64,000 nt of DNA. Source: Onchidella celtica (lineage: Eukaryota; Mollusca; Gastropoda; Systellommatophora; Onchidiidae). Both the position numbers and the translations under genes were made by a program. Within the stretch, counting starts at the first letter, position 1, and every line of letters starts with the position of its first letter. Location of the stretch: contig OZ007574.1 in NCBI GenBank assembly GCA_963931925.1, forward strand, positions 37,613,438 through 37,677,437, read 5' to 3'. Below are positions 9,953 through 20,575 of this stretch, piece after piece. The notes under the pieces are model-generated. The model made no database searches, was not told the DNA's origin, and worked only from the letters and a program-made list of their open reading frames with translations.

Positions 9953-10085
9953 CGTCACGTTTACTCATAGGAATTACATCGTTCCTACGTAGACCCGCTG
10001 GTTACGACATCACACCAACATCGGGGTCTATGTGGGGGAATCCGCGCCTACCATAATCCTACCAATTTTATACAACTCTAAGTCG
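9953..10085 (+). repeat. Dispersed repeat D1, copy 2, abutting the 5' LTR
   Basis: Starts exactly where LTR similarity ends, with CGTCACGTTT, ACATCGTTCCTACGTAGA, CGCTGGTTACGACAT and GGGGGAATCCGCGCCTACC. It is close to the copy at 15061. The retrotransposon may have inserted at or in a D1 copy. Confidence 0.75.
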
Positions 10086-10235
10086 CACTGACATTGAGAT
10101 GCTAGCCGGGCTCGACGCTCCGTGACACATGATGGAACACACAGGAAAAAAAAAGAAGCAGCAACTTCCCTCTGTTGACAACAAACTGTTTACTGTCAAG
10201 GCTGCAGCGAGAACTTTAACATCTTAACTAGTTTT

Positions 10236-10290
10236 TTGGATTTTACGGTGCGTTGGCAAGATAACGGGCCACTTTGCGCCCTTCACGGTC
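10236..10290 (+). repeat. Short dispersed repeat D6, copy 1
   Basis: GATTTTACGGTGCGTTGGCA followed by GGGCCACTTTGCGCCCTTC resembles 28918-28998 and 32625-32700. It is the most diverged of the three. Confidence 0.5.
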
Positions 10291-10843
10291 TGTTTGGGTA
10301 CACTGTCTTTATTTATATTTCACATTCAGAGCTGACAAGTCCAACACAGAGCCAAATCTTAATTAGTGCGTGCACCTTTTGCAGTTGTAAAACAGCAAAA
10401 TCAAGAGCTCAAAACTGTACTGACGTTATAATTATTTCAAGGCCGTTTCCTCTTCCGGGAACTGGGGGGAGTTTTCTTGGTAACAAAGACTTATATGGAC
10501 AACAACAAAAATGTGTCTGCACCGTCGGTTTTCACGCATTGTTACACAGAGCGAACATTGATGATCTACGTGGGAGGACAGGTATGACGCTGGTTTTCAT
10601 ATAAGATAAAAATCTTCGTATTATATGATGTCTACCTGTCCCATTCCTCTCTTTACGCTTGAGTGTTTATCAATACGCGAAGTGGGCCAAGTTGTGTAAC
10701 CCTGAAAAATGTAGTACATAGCAATGGTGATTTTTTTACAGTGAGACGATCGGGTTCTTTTTGGCATGTCTACCCTTTCCACCCCCATAATAATAATATT
10801 ATATTCACGTCCCATGGCTTCATTCCTCCTTAGGGCTGAAGCA

Positions 10844-11066
10844 GACCAAGCCTGGAGTAGGCGCCAGACCGGTGGCTCGCCATCCTGAATTTTGCCTCAC
10901 ACTGGCACAATGGGCATTGCTCACACAGCCACCCAGGTAGCTCGTCAACCATAAACGTTTGCCCCACACTTACCAGCACAATAGGCACTGCCGTGTGGGC
11001 CACGCCTATTAATATGCTAGTGTGAGGCAAATTTTTATGGGCGACCAGCCTACACTAGCCTTGGTC
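10844..11066. mobile_element. Foldback MITE with about 55-bp inverted ends
   Basis: The left end GACCAAGCCTGGAGTAGGC...TTTTGCCTCACAC is mirrored at the right end by GTGTGAGGCAAATTTTTATG...CCTTGGTC. Inside, a second GTTTGCCCCACAC segment is a direct partial repeat of the left arm. It has no ORF and would depend on a transposase elsewhere. Superfamily not assigned. Confidence 0.65.
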
Positions 11067-11154
11067 GAGTTTCATCCCTTAGACATAAACGCTGAGGGCA
11101 GTGATCCTCAAAAAAAAAAAAAAAGAGACCCCAAATCTTCATTCCCCTCATTCT

Positions 11155-11330
11155 GCCCCCCCCCCCCTCCCTCCAACCAGTCCAACAATTCTTTAAGAGA
11201 ATTCGTAGAATTCTGACAGAACAAGTTCATATATGATGGATAATATGCAAATTAGTGCAACACTTTGACATTGTCTTTTGCTTAACAGGTTCGTCATTTG
11301 ATTGCACAGCCGTGAAAAGAGTGGATCAAG
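11155..11330 (+). repeat. Local direct duplication, unit 1
   Basis: CCAGTCCAACAATTC, GAATTCGTAGAATTCTGACA, CAAATTAGTGCAACACTTTG and GTGAAAAGAG occur in order here and again at 11535-11705, about 370 bp downstream. The spacing inside the units differs through small indels. C-rich stretches precede both. Confidence 0.8.
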
Positions 11331-11517
11331 CTGAAATATATCGTGCATCTCTTTTTTTGGGGGGTGGGGGGGTAGGGGGGGGGTTAAAAGTCCAGGACGG
11401 CCGGTTTCTTAACCTTTTACCTGTCCACCTCCGCTCCCCCCCCCGCCCCCCAAATTCATTCATGTTTCGTGATGTTATTCCTCCTTAGGCCCTAAAACAA
11501 AGACCTCATACCTTCAA

Positions 11518-11712
11518 CCCCCCAACCCCCTCCTATTTACCAGTCCAACAATTCGGCCAGTCTATCTTTCAAAATCAAAAGACCTTAAAGAAAATTCGTA
11601 GAATTCTGACAGAAGAAGGTTATATTATAAGGACATACAAATTAGTGCAACACTTTGGCATTGTTTTTGCTTAAACAAATAGTTCACAGCGGTGAAAAGA
11701 GGGCAGACCAAT
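11518..11712 (+). repeat. Local direct duplication, unit 2
   Basis: Second copy of the 11155-11330 segment. It carries an extra piece (GGCCAGTCTATCTTTCAAAA) between the first two shared blocks, so it is an older duplication with indels and not an assembly repeat. Confidence 0.8.
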
Positions 11713-12291
11713 AATAAGTAAATAAGTAAATAAATAGAGCTTACGAGAAACAAAATCAAACGAATAAACAATATTATACAATTGTAATGAAAAATGAGCT
11801 CAGTGTAAGTCCTGCGGAAAGCTACACAGTCTGAGATAAATGTCCCCGGACCTACAAAATGACGGCATATCACATACACGCAGATGTGGCCCACGCCTCT
11901 GCTATTGCAAAATCCGTGCGCCTAAATTTTTTTTATAACAAGTAACTGTGTTGTATTGCTTAATACATGGATAACTTAACAATGCATACCTCTTAGCTTA
12001 GTGCTCTTTTCCAAAGTTCTGTTCAGTACAAGGTTGTTAGTAACCATATGAGTGGGTTGAAAATTATGGTGCCCTTCTTTTTTCGTGCTTTCTAATCGGG
12101 TGTTCTTTTCCTGTCGAAACCGGGCATTGCTTAATATTTGGTTTTACGTATAGTGTTTAAATTTGACCCCGTGCCCGCCAAAAAATGCGTCAATAGTTCA
12201 AGTCGACGGTGTGAAATGCAACACGCCCATCCTGAAACTGTAGTTTAGAAGTGGTCAAGGTTTGAGTATTGCAAAATTATTATATTTAGGG
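11713..12291. other. No feature recognised
   Basis: AT-rich single-copy-looking sequence. The 89-codon minus-strand frame at 11625-11894 is hydrophobic by composition only. Confidence 0.5.
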
Positions 12292-12590
12292 CTGTTGTGG
12301 TATTTTTACATACCAAGCAATAGCTGGGCCGGCAGTGGACACATTTTTCGGCTCTGTAAGTAGGCGACGGTCCCCCAATTGCAGCCAGATTGGACGCATG
12401 AGGATGTAATAGTTTGTATTAGTGAACATGTAAATGAATGCCTTTATTGGGATATATCGAGTTTTGTCGATTAATAATTATGTATTATGTCCAATTTTAT
12501 TCATTGCTCCTAAAATGTCTCTAGATATCCAAGACACAAGGTGTCTAAGTTTATTTCATAACCCAATAAAAACTATTCATGTTACCGTGT
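12292..12590 (+). repeat. Dispersed repeat D2, uninterrupted copy
   Basis: Contains AAGCAATAGCTGGGCC, TTCGGCTCTGTAA, TAGTTTGTATTAGTGAACAT, ATGTCCAATTTTATTCATTG and TATTTCATAACCCA in one block of about 300 bp. The same blocks, in the same order and strand, are spread over 15190-16550. No ORF or tRNA boxes; family unknown. Confidence 0.8.
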
Positions 12591-12884
12591 CAAAGTTATT
12601 GCAATTATGTGACTTTTCGTTAAGGTTTAAAATTTCAAACTCGTTTTTTCTCAGTTTCACTATTTTGAACATGAAACATTCTAGATCTAGTTGGCAACCC
12701 TCGATATACAACGGTCCTCAAATCTCACATCTTTGTTTATCCACAACTCAAATTTCATTTCTCTTGACTGCGGCAGATTTGTGTGTATCTGTGTGAGGTG
12801 AGCTTGTTCCGTCTTCAAAACTAGCCCCAGTCGATCATTCTAGGCCATGTGACCAAAGCTCTTTCTTGCCATTCACTACGCAAC

Positions 12885-13200
12885 TCTTGTGGGGGAAAAT
12901 CTGTTGTTTTTTTTCCTTTGGCGTGCAAGTTATAAAATAAGATTCCATTACAAAGAACCAATGTTATCGCTTCAAATGTTATCCATTTTTGTGTGAAGTT
13001 TTAAATTTTATAAGAAAGTGAGAGTAAATGGTGCCAGGGAGTGAATATTTGATTCGTTCACACAAGGAAAAGGGCGAATTCTGTTTGGAAACGCCAGCAA
13101 AAATTCTAGGGGAACGAAACATGGGAGTGTAGCGCATGACAAAGTATCCTCCCCCGCCCCCCTTTAAGAAAATATATATATTTTCCAAGGTGTGTACATA
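12885..13200 (+). repeat. Dispersed repeat D4, copy 1
   Basis: AATCTGTTGTTTTTTTTC, TCAAATGTTATCCATTTTTG, a GTAAATG-TGC block, CGTTCACACAAGGAAA, GGGGAACGAAACATGG and AGTATCCT recur in the same order at 25975-26300. The only ORF here is a short opposite-strand one with no recognised product. Confidence 0.7.
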
Positions 13201-13388
13201 TTTACAAATGATAAATTTTATATTTCGTTCAAAGTGATAGTAAGGAACATGATAATCTAAACTAAATTTAGCGTTTCCCTATCGGGTGTATGCCGAACTT
13301 AAATTTAGAGACGAGCTAGGATTTTCGTCTGACAGCCTAAATGTTCGTTATAGGCGGCCCCTATTCTGAATGTTCAGGGACACTAACA

Positions 13389-13581
13389 CTGGGTTTTCAT
13401 GGGTACGGAAACGGCAAACGGAAATGTTAAAAAATCCATAAAGTAGTAAAAAGAAAGAGTGTTTCCATGCGTACAGAAATGGTGCTTCCGTACACATGAA
13501 AATATTCTCTCTATTTCACTACTTGAAGGGTTTTTGACGTCTCCTTTGCTGTTTCCGTTTTCCGTACACATGAAAACGCAG
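13389..13581. mobile_element. Foldback MITE with GTTTTCATGTGTACGGAAA ends, copy 1
   Basis: The left arm CTGGGTTTTCATGGGTACGG and the right arm, read in reverse as CTGCGTTTTCATGTGTACGG, are inverted and continue with weaker pairing through the element. The central part repeats the TTCATG-GTACGGAA theme twice more. It is 193 bp with no coding capacity. A related right arm lies at 56555-56650. Confidence 0.7.
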
Positions 13582-13846
13582 CTTTACTCGACAACATTAT
13601 AATCCTTGGGATCTTGCAATCCAGAGGCTATTAGCAAACTGCGCATTAAAAATCTCATGACATCAGTATTTGGTCCTATATCGTCAAATTGCAGCCGAGC
13701 TATTTCGCAAACCTCGAGAAGTGCACAGCAGTTATGAATCGTCAACTGCCGTAAAAATTAGGACAAGGTTCAGCAGTGTGACCGTCTATGGTATTATTTC
13801 GTCAGGGCTTAGATAGCTGATAATGCAGTTTGGAACTGGTCTAAAG

Positions 13847-13970
<124 letters not shown>

Positions 13971-14189
13971 TTGTCTGTCTGTCTATCTGTCCGTCCGTCT
14001 GTCTGTCCGTCCGCCTGTAGGCCTATTCATGAGAGGTTTTTTAACGGCCGTGCCTTAAGTTCTACAAAATATCATATTACGAGCAGAAATTAGACGTAAA
14101 GGTGTACGCGGACATATTTTAAAAGGTCTTGAAGTTTTCTATATCTTTAATACTTTCGTTGAGTTTGAGTCACAAATGACTTGAACAGA

Positions 14190-14405
14190 AGAAACTGCAA
14201 GACATTTTGAGCCCCTCCCCCCTTCCTCCCACCCTCCCCCCCCCCTCCCCCCCCAAAAAAAGCAACGCCGCATTTTCTTCTAGTAGAATTGAAAAGTATG
14301 ACAGGAAATCTTGTTCAGCTCCTCAGCCTACACATTGGTGGATCCAAAGACAACTCCGAAAATCACATCTGCGCATCCCCCGAGTATACGGGCCAACCAT
14401 TTAAT
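14190..14405 (+). repeat. Dispersed repeat D3, copy 1
   Basis: TAGAATTGAAAAGTATGACA, GGAAAT, CACATTGGTGG, AATCACATCTGCG and CGGGCCAACC are shared in order with 17440-17800 and 24440-24775. This copy has a long C-rich expansion in front of the shared core. Confidence 0.7.
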
Positions 14406-14659
14406 AATAATAACAATGAAGGTCGTTAACTTCTGACGCATTTTGAAAAAAAAAAATAACAAAAAATTAAAATTTATGAAGATACGGTCGGGTGGCCATC
14501 CTAAACCCACAAAGTTTGTCCTGGCCGGGTAGCGCTGCCGGATACACCATTGCAAGCCCGACGGCACACTTTTTCTTCGTGGAAATTTACAGGTTGAGTA
14601 AGTTTCTAACGCTGTGTCGAAATAGCCGAAAGCAGCGCATCTGCAAAGCGCTGTGCATG

Positions 14660-14880
14660 TAAGGGAGGTATCATACTAAGTCCAGTCGGACGCAGTCAGA
14701 TGATGGCAGACAAAAAGTGCCCACCATAATTTGCTAAATTTTCTTAGTAAATCCGGAGAGACCATATTATCATATTAACTCCTGTCAGACACAATCAGAT
14801 TCTGCCATTATTTCTTTAGTGAATATTTTGCTGACAGCAACTGGCTACTTCTGATCGAGCTTAGTATGGTACCTCCCTTA
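14660..14880. mobile_element. TA-flanked MITE, copy 1
   Basis: The inverted ends AGGGAGGTATCATACTAAG and CTTAGTATGGTACCTCCCT are flanked by TA on both sides, the target preference of Tc1/mariner-like transposons. The 221-bp body has GCAGTCAGATGATGGCAGAC and TTTTCTTAGTAAAT blocks shared with 61774-62000. There is no ORF. Confidence 0.8.
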
Positions 14881-15060
14881 AAATGTCTAAAAAGAATGAT
14901 AACGAATATGATTAATTTTGGTCAGAAAAAAAATTTCAAACCTGGCCATAATAATTACCTTCAAATTTCATTCGAGTCTGTTTAAGTCACAAAATTTTAA
15001 TGTGTTGATCACTTGTAAACCCAGTTGTCAACCCTGAGGAAACCCGAAGCGTACGGTTGT

Positions 15061-15175
15061 CGTCAAGTTTGCCCATGGGCCTGACATCGTTCCTACGTGG
15101 ATTCGCTGGTTGCAACATAGCGCAGACGTCGGATTAATGCCGGGAATCCGCGCCTACAGTATTCCTGAAAGTTCC
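15061..15175 (+). repeat. Dispersed repeat D1, copy 3
   Basis: CGTCAAGTTTGCCCATGGG, GACATCGTTCCTACGTGGAT, CGCTGGTT, GACGTCGGATTAATG and GGGAATCCGCGCCTAC match copies 1 and 2 in order. It lies directly upstream of dispersed repeat D2 copy 2. Confidence 0.75.
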
Positions 15176-15260
15176 ATGTCTGTTGTTATGGAAACGTGGT
15201 ATTTTACATAGCAAGCAATAGCTGGCCAGTGAACACTTTATTCGGCTCTGTAATAAGATT

Positions 15261-15700
15261 TTTCTTCTTCTTCTTCTTCAAGTGCCGGATCTGGAACAGA
15301 TATCGACGATCATGGTACGCCACTCATTCCTACGTTCGGATGCTCTCAAAAAGCCCATAATGTCCTAGTTTTTACCCTGTCGCCCATCTGTTCAAACTCT
15401 CGAAATACTTTTTCTTTGTCTACCCCTGCTTTTTTTTTTGCCCTCTATTTTTCCAGTTAGAGGAAAGGGCTCAAGACCTTTGTGTCGATTCAGGTGTCAC
15501 ATGAACTGCAATTGTCTTCTCCCAACTGTTTTTAGTAGTGATCGCTCCGTGTTGGCGTCTTTCATCACCATTTCATTCGATTTTCTATCCTTCCATGAAA
15601 TATTTAGGAGTTTCCTTAGAGAAACCACATTACCATTGCCTCTAGCTTGCTTTCAATGTCCTTAGTTAATGCCCAGCATTCACATCCGTACTGTCCCCTA
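15261..15700 (-). pseudogene. LINE reverse transcriptase C-terminal fragment, degraded
   Basis: On the minus strand the translation reads YGCECWALTKDIESKLEA from about 15693, then continues in a second frame with ANTERSLLKTVGRRQLQF, LTGKIEGKKKSRGRQRK and, in a third register, LRASERRNEWRTMIVDIC to a TGA at 15280-15278. This order (CECW, NTERSLL, GKIEG-RGRQR, WRTMI-D) is the conserved C-terminal tail of many LINE polymerases. At least two frameshifts and one in-frame stop make it dead. The 3' end carries a GAA microsatellite tail (15279-15262), and the 5' end is truncated. It interrupts dispersed repeat D2. Confidence 0.8.
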
Positions 15701-15776
15701 ACATCAGACAGATTGGATGTATAAAGTAGATGCAATAGTTTGTATTAGTGAACATGTAAATGAATGCCCTTATTTG

Positions 15777-16404
15777 TGTTTTGTATTTGTATTTTGTATA
15801 CTACTTTAATCCCATTTGGGAAATTTGCCTTTGTGTCATTGCACCCAGTTACAACTGGAGCAGGCACGACATCGCCACAGTGCAGCGCGGGTCGGCTTTT
15901 GGGGGGGGGGGGGAGACGAGGGGGAGGGGGAGGAAGTGGTAAGGATGAATTTTAATTGCATTTGCCCGGGCAGCTGCCTGTTCGGCCTGCTCTTTTCGAT
16001 TTCCAACTGCCAAGGTATCTTTAACGTGCGCAACGTGCACACGGCCTTCCGATTTTTTCGTCCTTATCCGAGAAGACTGAGTACTTGAGGGGGAGGGGGA
16101 GGAAGTGGTAAGGATGAATTTTATTTGAATTTGCCCTGGCAGCGGCCTGTTCGGCCTGCTCTTTTCGATTTGCAACTGCCAAGGTATCTTTAACGTGCGC
16201 AACGTGCACACGGCTTTCCGATTTTTTCGTCCTTATCCGAGAAGACTGAGTACTTGATCCTACCCCCCCCCCCGCCCCCACTAGGATCAGGGACACGAAA
16301 ATATGAGAAAACCCCCAAAGTTCCAACATACCTGCACCGGCCGGGTTTCGAACCAGGGACCCTTGTCATGAGAGGTGAGCACCTTGCCTCTAGGCCACCT
16401 TGTC
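15777..16404 (-). mobile_element. tRNA-derived SINE, copy S2, internally duplicated
   Basis: Reverse-strand copy with its head at 16404-16330 (GGGGACAAGGTGGCCTAGAG; a B-box region at 16357-16345) and its ATACAAA-type tail at 15777-15800. The body segment TTGCCC...GTACTTGA occurs twice, at about 15955-16083 and 16121-16255, each preceded by a GGGGGAGGGGGAGGAAGTGG stretch. A near-perfect direct repeat, CCCTTATTTG left (15767-15776) and CCCTTTATTTG right (about 16405-16415), fits a target-site duplication. It interrupts dispersed repeat D2. Confidence 0.85.
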
Positions 16405-17435
16405 CCCTTTATTTGGCTATATCGAAGATTATCGACCAGTATGTGCTATGTCCAGTTTCATTCATTGATCTTAGAATGCCCTTAGATATCCAGGACACAA
16501 TGTGTATGATTTTATTTCATAACCCAGTAAAACTATGCATATGACCCTATTTGACGTAGAGTTGCTGGTTGGACAGTGCATACTGTGGACACCTTGCTTT
16601 TGTGAAGACTGCCTTACTTTCGACCTGAATTTCTCAAGAAACATTTACAATAAGGCCATAGTATTTTCACTGATCCATTTACTCGATTTCGAAATGAAGG
16701 GCAAAGGTTCACCAATGCTTCTGAGTCGTTTATGGGATTATAAATATTATTGCCAGGTTGTGAATAATGTATCGCATTGATTCAAAATGCCCCGGTCAGA
16801 CGTATCTAAATTGTAACACTTAACGCAAGAAACTTGTCAAATAGGCAGTTTCGGGAGTGTATTAATTTCATTCATGCTTGATGTTCTCCTTGGAGAGAGA
16901 GACCAAGCATGCATTCGATCCGTTCATCAGCATTGCGGAGAGATTATTTAGGTCAGATGGCCAAATCTGGTTTTATTTGCAAAAGTGAATTTGAGAAAAT
17001 GTCAGGTTTACCCCAGCTGGCTGTAATAAGCTTAACACTGGCGAAATGGCTGATAAAAAAAAGAGTATGACCTTCTCGGAAATTGGCTAAAACTGGCCAC
17101 AACGAACCACTGTGGGAATTATTTTTGCGTGTTGACCGCATAATTGCATCCTCAAAGATCTCAAAATTTTTGTACAATTGTTCGTACTCAAAATGGCTGC
17201 TGATCATTGCTAGACAGTCTCTATGCACAAAACAGATCTGATGATACAAGTTAAAGATACCACTACAAGCCTTGAGCTAAATGAGATGACAGATCATTGT
17301 CTGCACTAGAATCATCTACATTTTGACATCAATAATAGTGGCGTTTTATGGAGAAAAGAAAATATATGTATATACGCCAAAAACAAAATTTTATAATGGA
17401 TATACACGCACACACAAAATCACGCTTTTTTTTTT

Positions 17436-17800
17436 TTTTATCATATACTACAATAGAGCCAAGGGATGGACATTATAGCATTCAAAACTTTGTGCCCAGG
17501 AGGCACACATTATGAAATTTTGTGTATTGCCTGAATTTTTGACGATAAATTACATGGACACATCTATTTTGGACCAAAAAAAAACAAACAACAACAACAA
17601 CAACAAACAGTCTTTATTATTTATTTAAGCCACAAGACAGAGTCCGGGCATTTTCATAGAATAGAATTGAAAAGTATGACCGGAAATTTCGCTCTTCGCC
17701 TCTCTCTGTCCACATTGAAGGTCGAAACTCAACTATAAAAAAAGATCACATCTGTTTATTCTCCGAGCGGAATGGCCAACTAGTCTGTTTAATTTTTTAT
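17436..17800 (+). repeat. Dispersed repeat D3, copy 2
   Basis: Longer copy: TACAATAGAGCCAAGGGATG, ATTATGAAATTTTGTG, TAAATTACATGGACACAT, then the TAGAATTGAAAAGTATGACC core, GATCACATCTG and TTCTCCGAGCGG. It is interrupted by a CAA microsatellite (17582-17606). Confidence 0.75.
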
Positions 17801-18087
17801 TTTCTGATGACCAAAAGAAACCATAAGCCCTAAGAGATTTTAACCGAGATGGAAAGATCCAGCATATTCCATTCTATAAAACGATATTCAAAGACGGTCT
17901 TTGTTCGTAAAATGGGAGGATAGTGAACTTTTAAAGATTTCCTTAGATTGTAGATCTTCCAAGTGGAAAAGTTAATGATGATAAACCAACAAATTCGTTG
18001 CCGTTAGCATAATAACAGGCCGCAAATTCTTTCAAAATCAAATTGACCTGTCATAAATATTACGAAAAAAGGGAATGGCTGCGCACT

Positions 18088-18572
18088 GCGCCTGCGCACA
18101 CAGGGGACAAGGTGGTCTAGAGGCAAGGTGCTCGCCTCTCATGCCAAGGGTCCCGGGTTCTAAACCCGGGCAGTGCAGGCATGTTGGAAAGTGGATTTTT
18201 CTCATATTTTCAGGTCCCTGGTCCTATTGGGGGGTAGGATCGAGTAGTTCTTGGAAATTGGATTTTTCTCATATTTTCAAGTCCCTGGTCCTATTGGGGG
18301 GTAGGATCGAGTACCTAGTCTTCTCGGATAAGGACGAAAAAAGTCGGAGGGCCCGTGTGCACGTTGCGCACGTTAAAGATACCTTGGCAGTTGGAAATCG
18401 TAAAGAGCAGGCCGAAAGGCCGCTGCCCGGGCAAAATTGAAATTAATAGATTAAAATTTATCCATATCATCTCCCCCCCCCCCCCCCCGGCCAGAACAAG
18501 AAATAATAAAACAAGTAAAGTGAGGTGTAAATGCCAAGGGCAGCGAACCTCCTAAAATAAAGACCTCAAATC
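18088..18572 (+). mobile_element. tRNA-derived SINE, copy S3, with target duplication
   Basis: Same tRNA-like head (GGGGACAAGGTGGTCTAGAG; B-box region GGGTTCTAAACCC) and body as S1. A segment of about 60 bp (TTTTTCTCATATTTTCA to GGTAGGATCGAGTA) is tandemly repeated at 18195-18312. The 3' part lacks the ATACAAA tail and ends with the GAGGTGTAAATG module. The whole is flanked by a perfect 14-bp direct repeat, AATGGCTGCGCACT, at 18074-18087 and 18573-18586, which fixes the ends of the insertion. Confidence 0.88.
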
Positions 18573-18586
18573 AATGGCTGCGCACT

Positions 18587-20492
18587 AATAAATCTGTTGC
18601 GCAGAATCTATTCAGGAAGAAATCATTTTCTCAGACATTATAATACATTCATGCATTCATCGTTTGTGCATGCGACCCCACCTCCCCCCCCCCCCCAACC
18701 CCCTCGCCCCCTAACTGCCATTTCTTTCTTTATATCCGTTCATCTTCCCATTTACTTAAGTCCGTGTATCATCAACCCGTCAGCCCAAAAAGCCAAGCAA
18801 ACACACAATCCAAACAGCGAAGAAATAAAAACATTGGGAGTAGATCTGGGTTTGAGCTTGAACTTTTGACGCACGACTTATTATCAACAATACGAATGGA
18901 CCCGCTGCGCTGTGCAAAGGTCTTATTTCGCAAAGACCTCATTATGTTGCCCAATCTTCCAGTCTTGAATTTATATACGGCTGTGGGGAAAAGTCTCTCA
19001 TTATAAATAGATAGTAAGTGCCTACCTATCTTTCTTTGCACTTGGATCTATTTCTGAGTTTCAGCTGATAACGACGATGCCGTACCAAGTGGGACCTAGC
19101 ATTACAAAAGAAGACTGAATTTTTCTGGATGGAATGATCTTGTCGTCATATAAGTAAGGGGTGGCTGTCACATTTGCTACTGCTGCTATTGCTGCTAGAG
19201 GCCATCTATAAAGTAGGGCCTACATACGCTCGGAAGGGGTGGGGGTGGGGAGAGTTCTGGCGAGAGTACGCAAGTTTTTCAATTATGGCCAAGATGTAAG
19301 AATTTTTATTTATTTTGTCTTGTTTTCTTTCAGCACATTAAGTTGTTGGGTTATCTAAAAATCAAGTTTTTAATGAAAAGTGAAATAATCCATGCGAAAA
19401 GCGACTTACAGTTATAGAACATCAAGTCAATTTCACGGACATTCAATATTCTAATGGGCACACCCTCGCACCGATCAACCAAGGAAGAGAGGGGAGGGGA
19501 ACGGGGGGAGAGGGGGGGGGTGTTGAGGCCTGGAGCATCGAAAGTGTACATGAGGGAAAGGGGAGGAGGTCAAAATCACCAAGATTGAGCATACGTACTT
19601 TTTAGAGGGCCCCTTACTTCTGCAACTCTAATATAAGTTAACCAATTGACAAAATATTAGCCCCCCCCCCCCCCCATCCCCCAGCCAAAAGAAAATCTGT
19701 TGGGCCACAGCAAATTCATTATTATTTTTTTTATGTCTTACTCGAGACTTTGCAACACTTTTTAAATATTTTGCCAATGTTGTTATTTCTACCTTACTGC
19801 AATAATAATCATACAGAAAATAACGTTTTCTCTGGCCTTCGCCATTTCATTTTTTTGTGTTTTTTTTACGGAAGTTAATGCCCTAGAGATGCCGACAATT
19901 ATAGAGAAGTTCAGAACATAAGAGTTCAAGCATGTTGAAACTTAGGAGTTCAAAACCTTACTTTTATCTTCCTCCGCCTTGTCAGTTAAGTCAGTTAAGA
20001 CGCGAGGTGCATCCCAGTCTTGTGACCGAGCACCTTATCGTAAAGAAGTCCAGCTCTTCACCCGCCATGATGTCCACTTCAGATCTATTTATCTCAACAG
20101 AAGTCTCTTCCCACTTCCAGCCTGTCACTGCATTATCTTATGGAAGTCCTCCTCGGTTTCTGACCTCCCCCTTCCCCAAGAAAAAAAGTAGGGAGGTATC
20201 TTCACTGCATGGTGAACGCCCCCTAATTACAGAAGCGGCCGATGTTGTACGCCGTCTAATAATTTTCTGGCATCAAGTAAACCTCAGTTTACAGAAATAC
20301 TGCTAAGGTTATCTAGCCGAGCTGTAACTGAAATTACTTAGAAGAATCTACTAAGTTGGACGCACTTTTTTGTTGTTGTTGTTAATTGGTAAGCCATGTC
20401 GTGAAGATCTCAAGTCTGGTCCGGGTAATCCCCCGAGCAGCTGAATCGTGTGCATAAAATTTGGCTTTCGAAGATCTGTCGTGATATAAAGA
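18587..20492. other. No gene recognised
   Basis: C runs at about 18684-18697 and 19661-19675 and a G-rich patch at 19480-19520. The 124-codon frame at 19932-20306 has no domain I recognise and overlaps another frame, so I do not call it. Confidence 0.5.
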
Positions 20493-20495
20493 GAG

Positions 20496-20547
<52 letters not shown>

Positions 20548-20575
20548 CAAGGGATTGTGGGGGGGGGGGGGGGAA
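20493..20575 (+). repeat. GA microsatellite followed by a G run
   Basis: A GA repeat at 20493-20545, then 15 G residues at about 20559-20573. A similar GA array lies at 25079-25117. Confidence 0.95.

Larger units (their letters stand above)
15190..16550 (+). repeat. Dispersed repeat D2, copy split by a LINE and a SINE
   Basis: D2 blocks occur at 15190-15253 (AAGCAATAGCTGGCC, TTCGGCTCTGTAA), 15707-15776 (TAGTTTGTATTAGTGAACAT) and 16405-16550 (TATGTCCAGTTTCATTCATT, TTATTTCATAACCCAG). The gaps are filled by the LINE fragment and SINE S2. Comparison with the intact copy at 12.3 kb defines the insertions. Confidence 0.8.
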
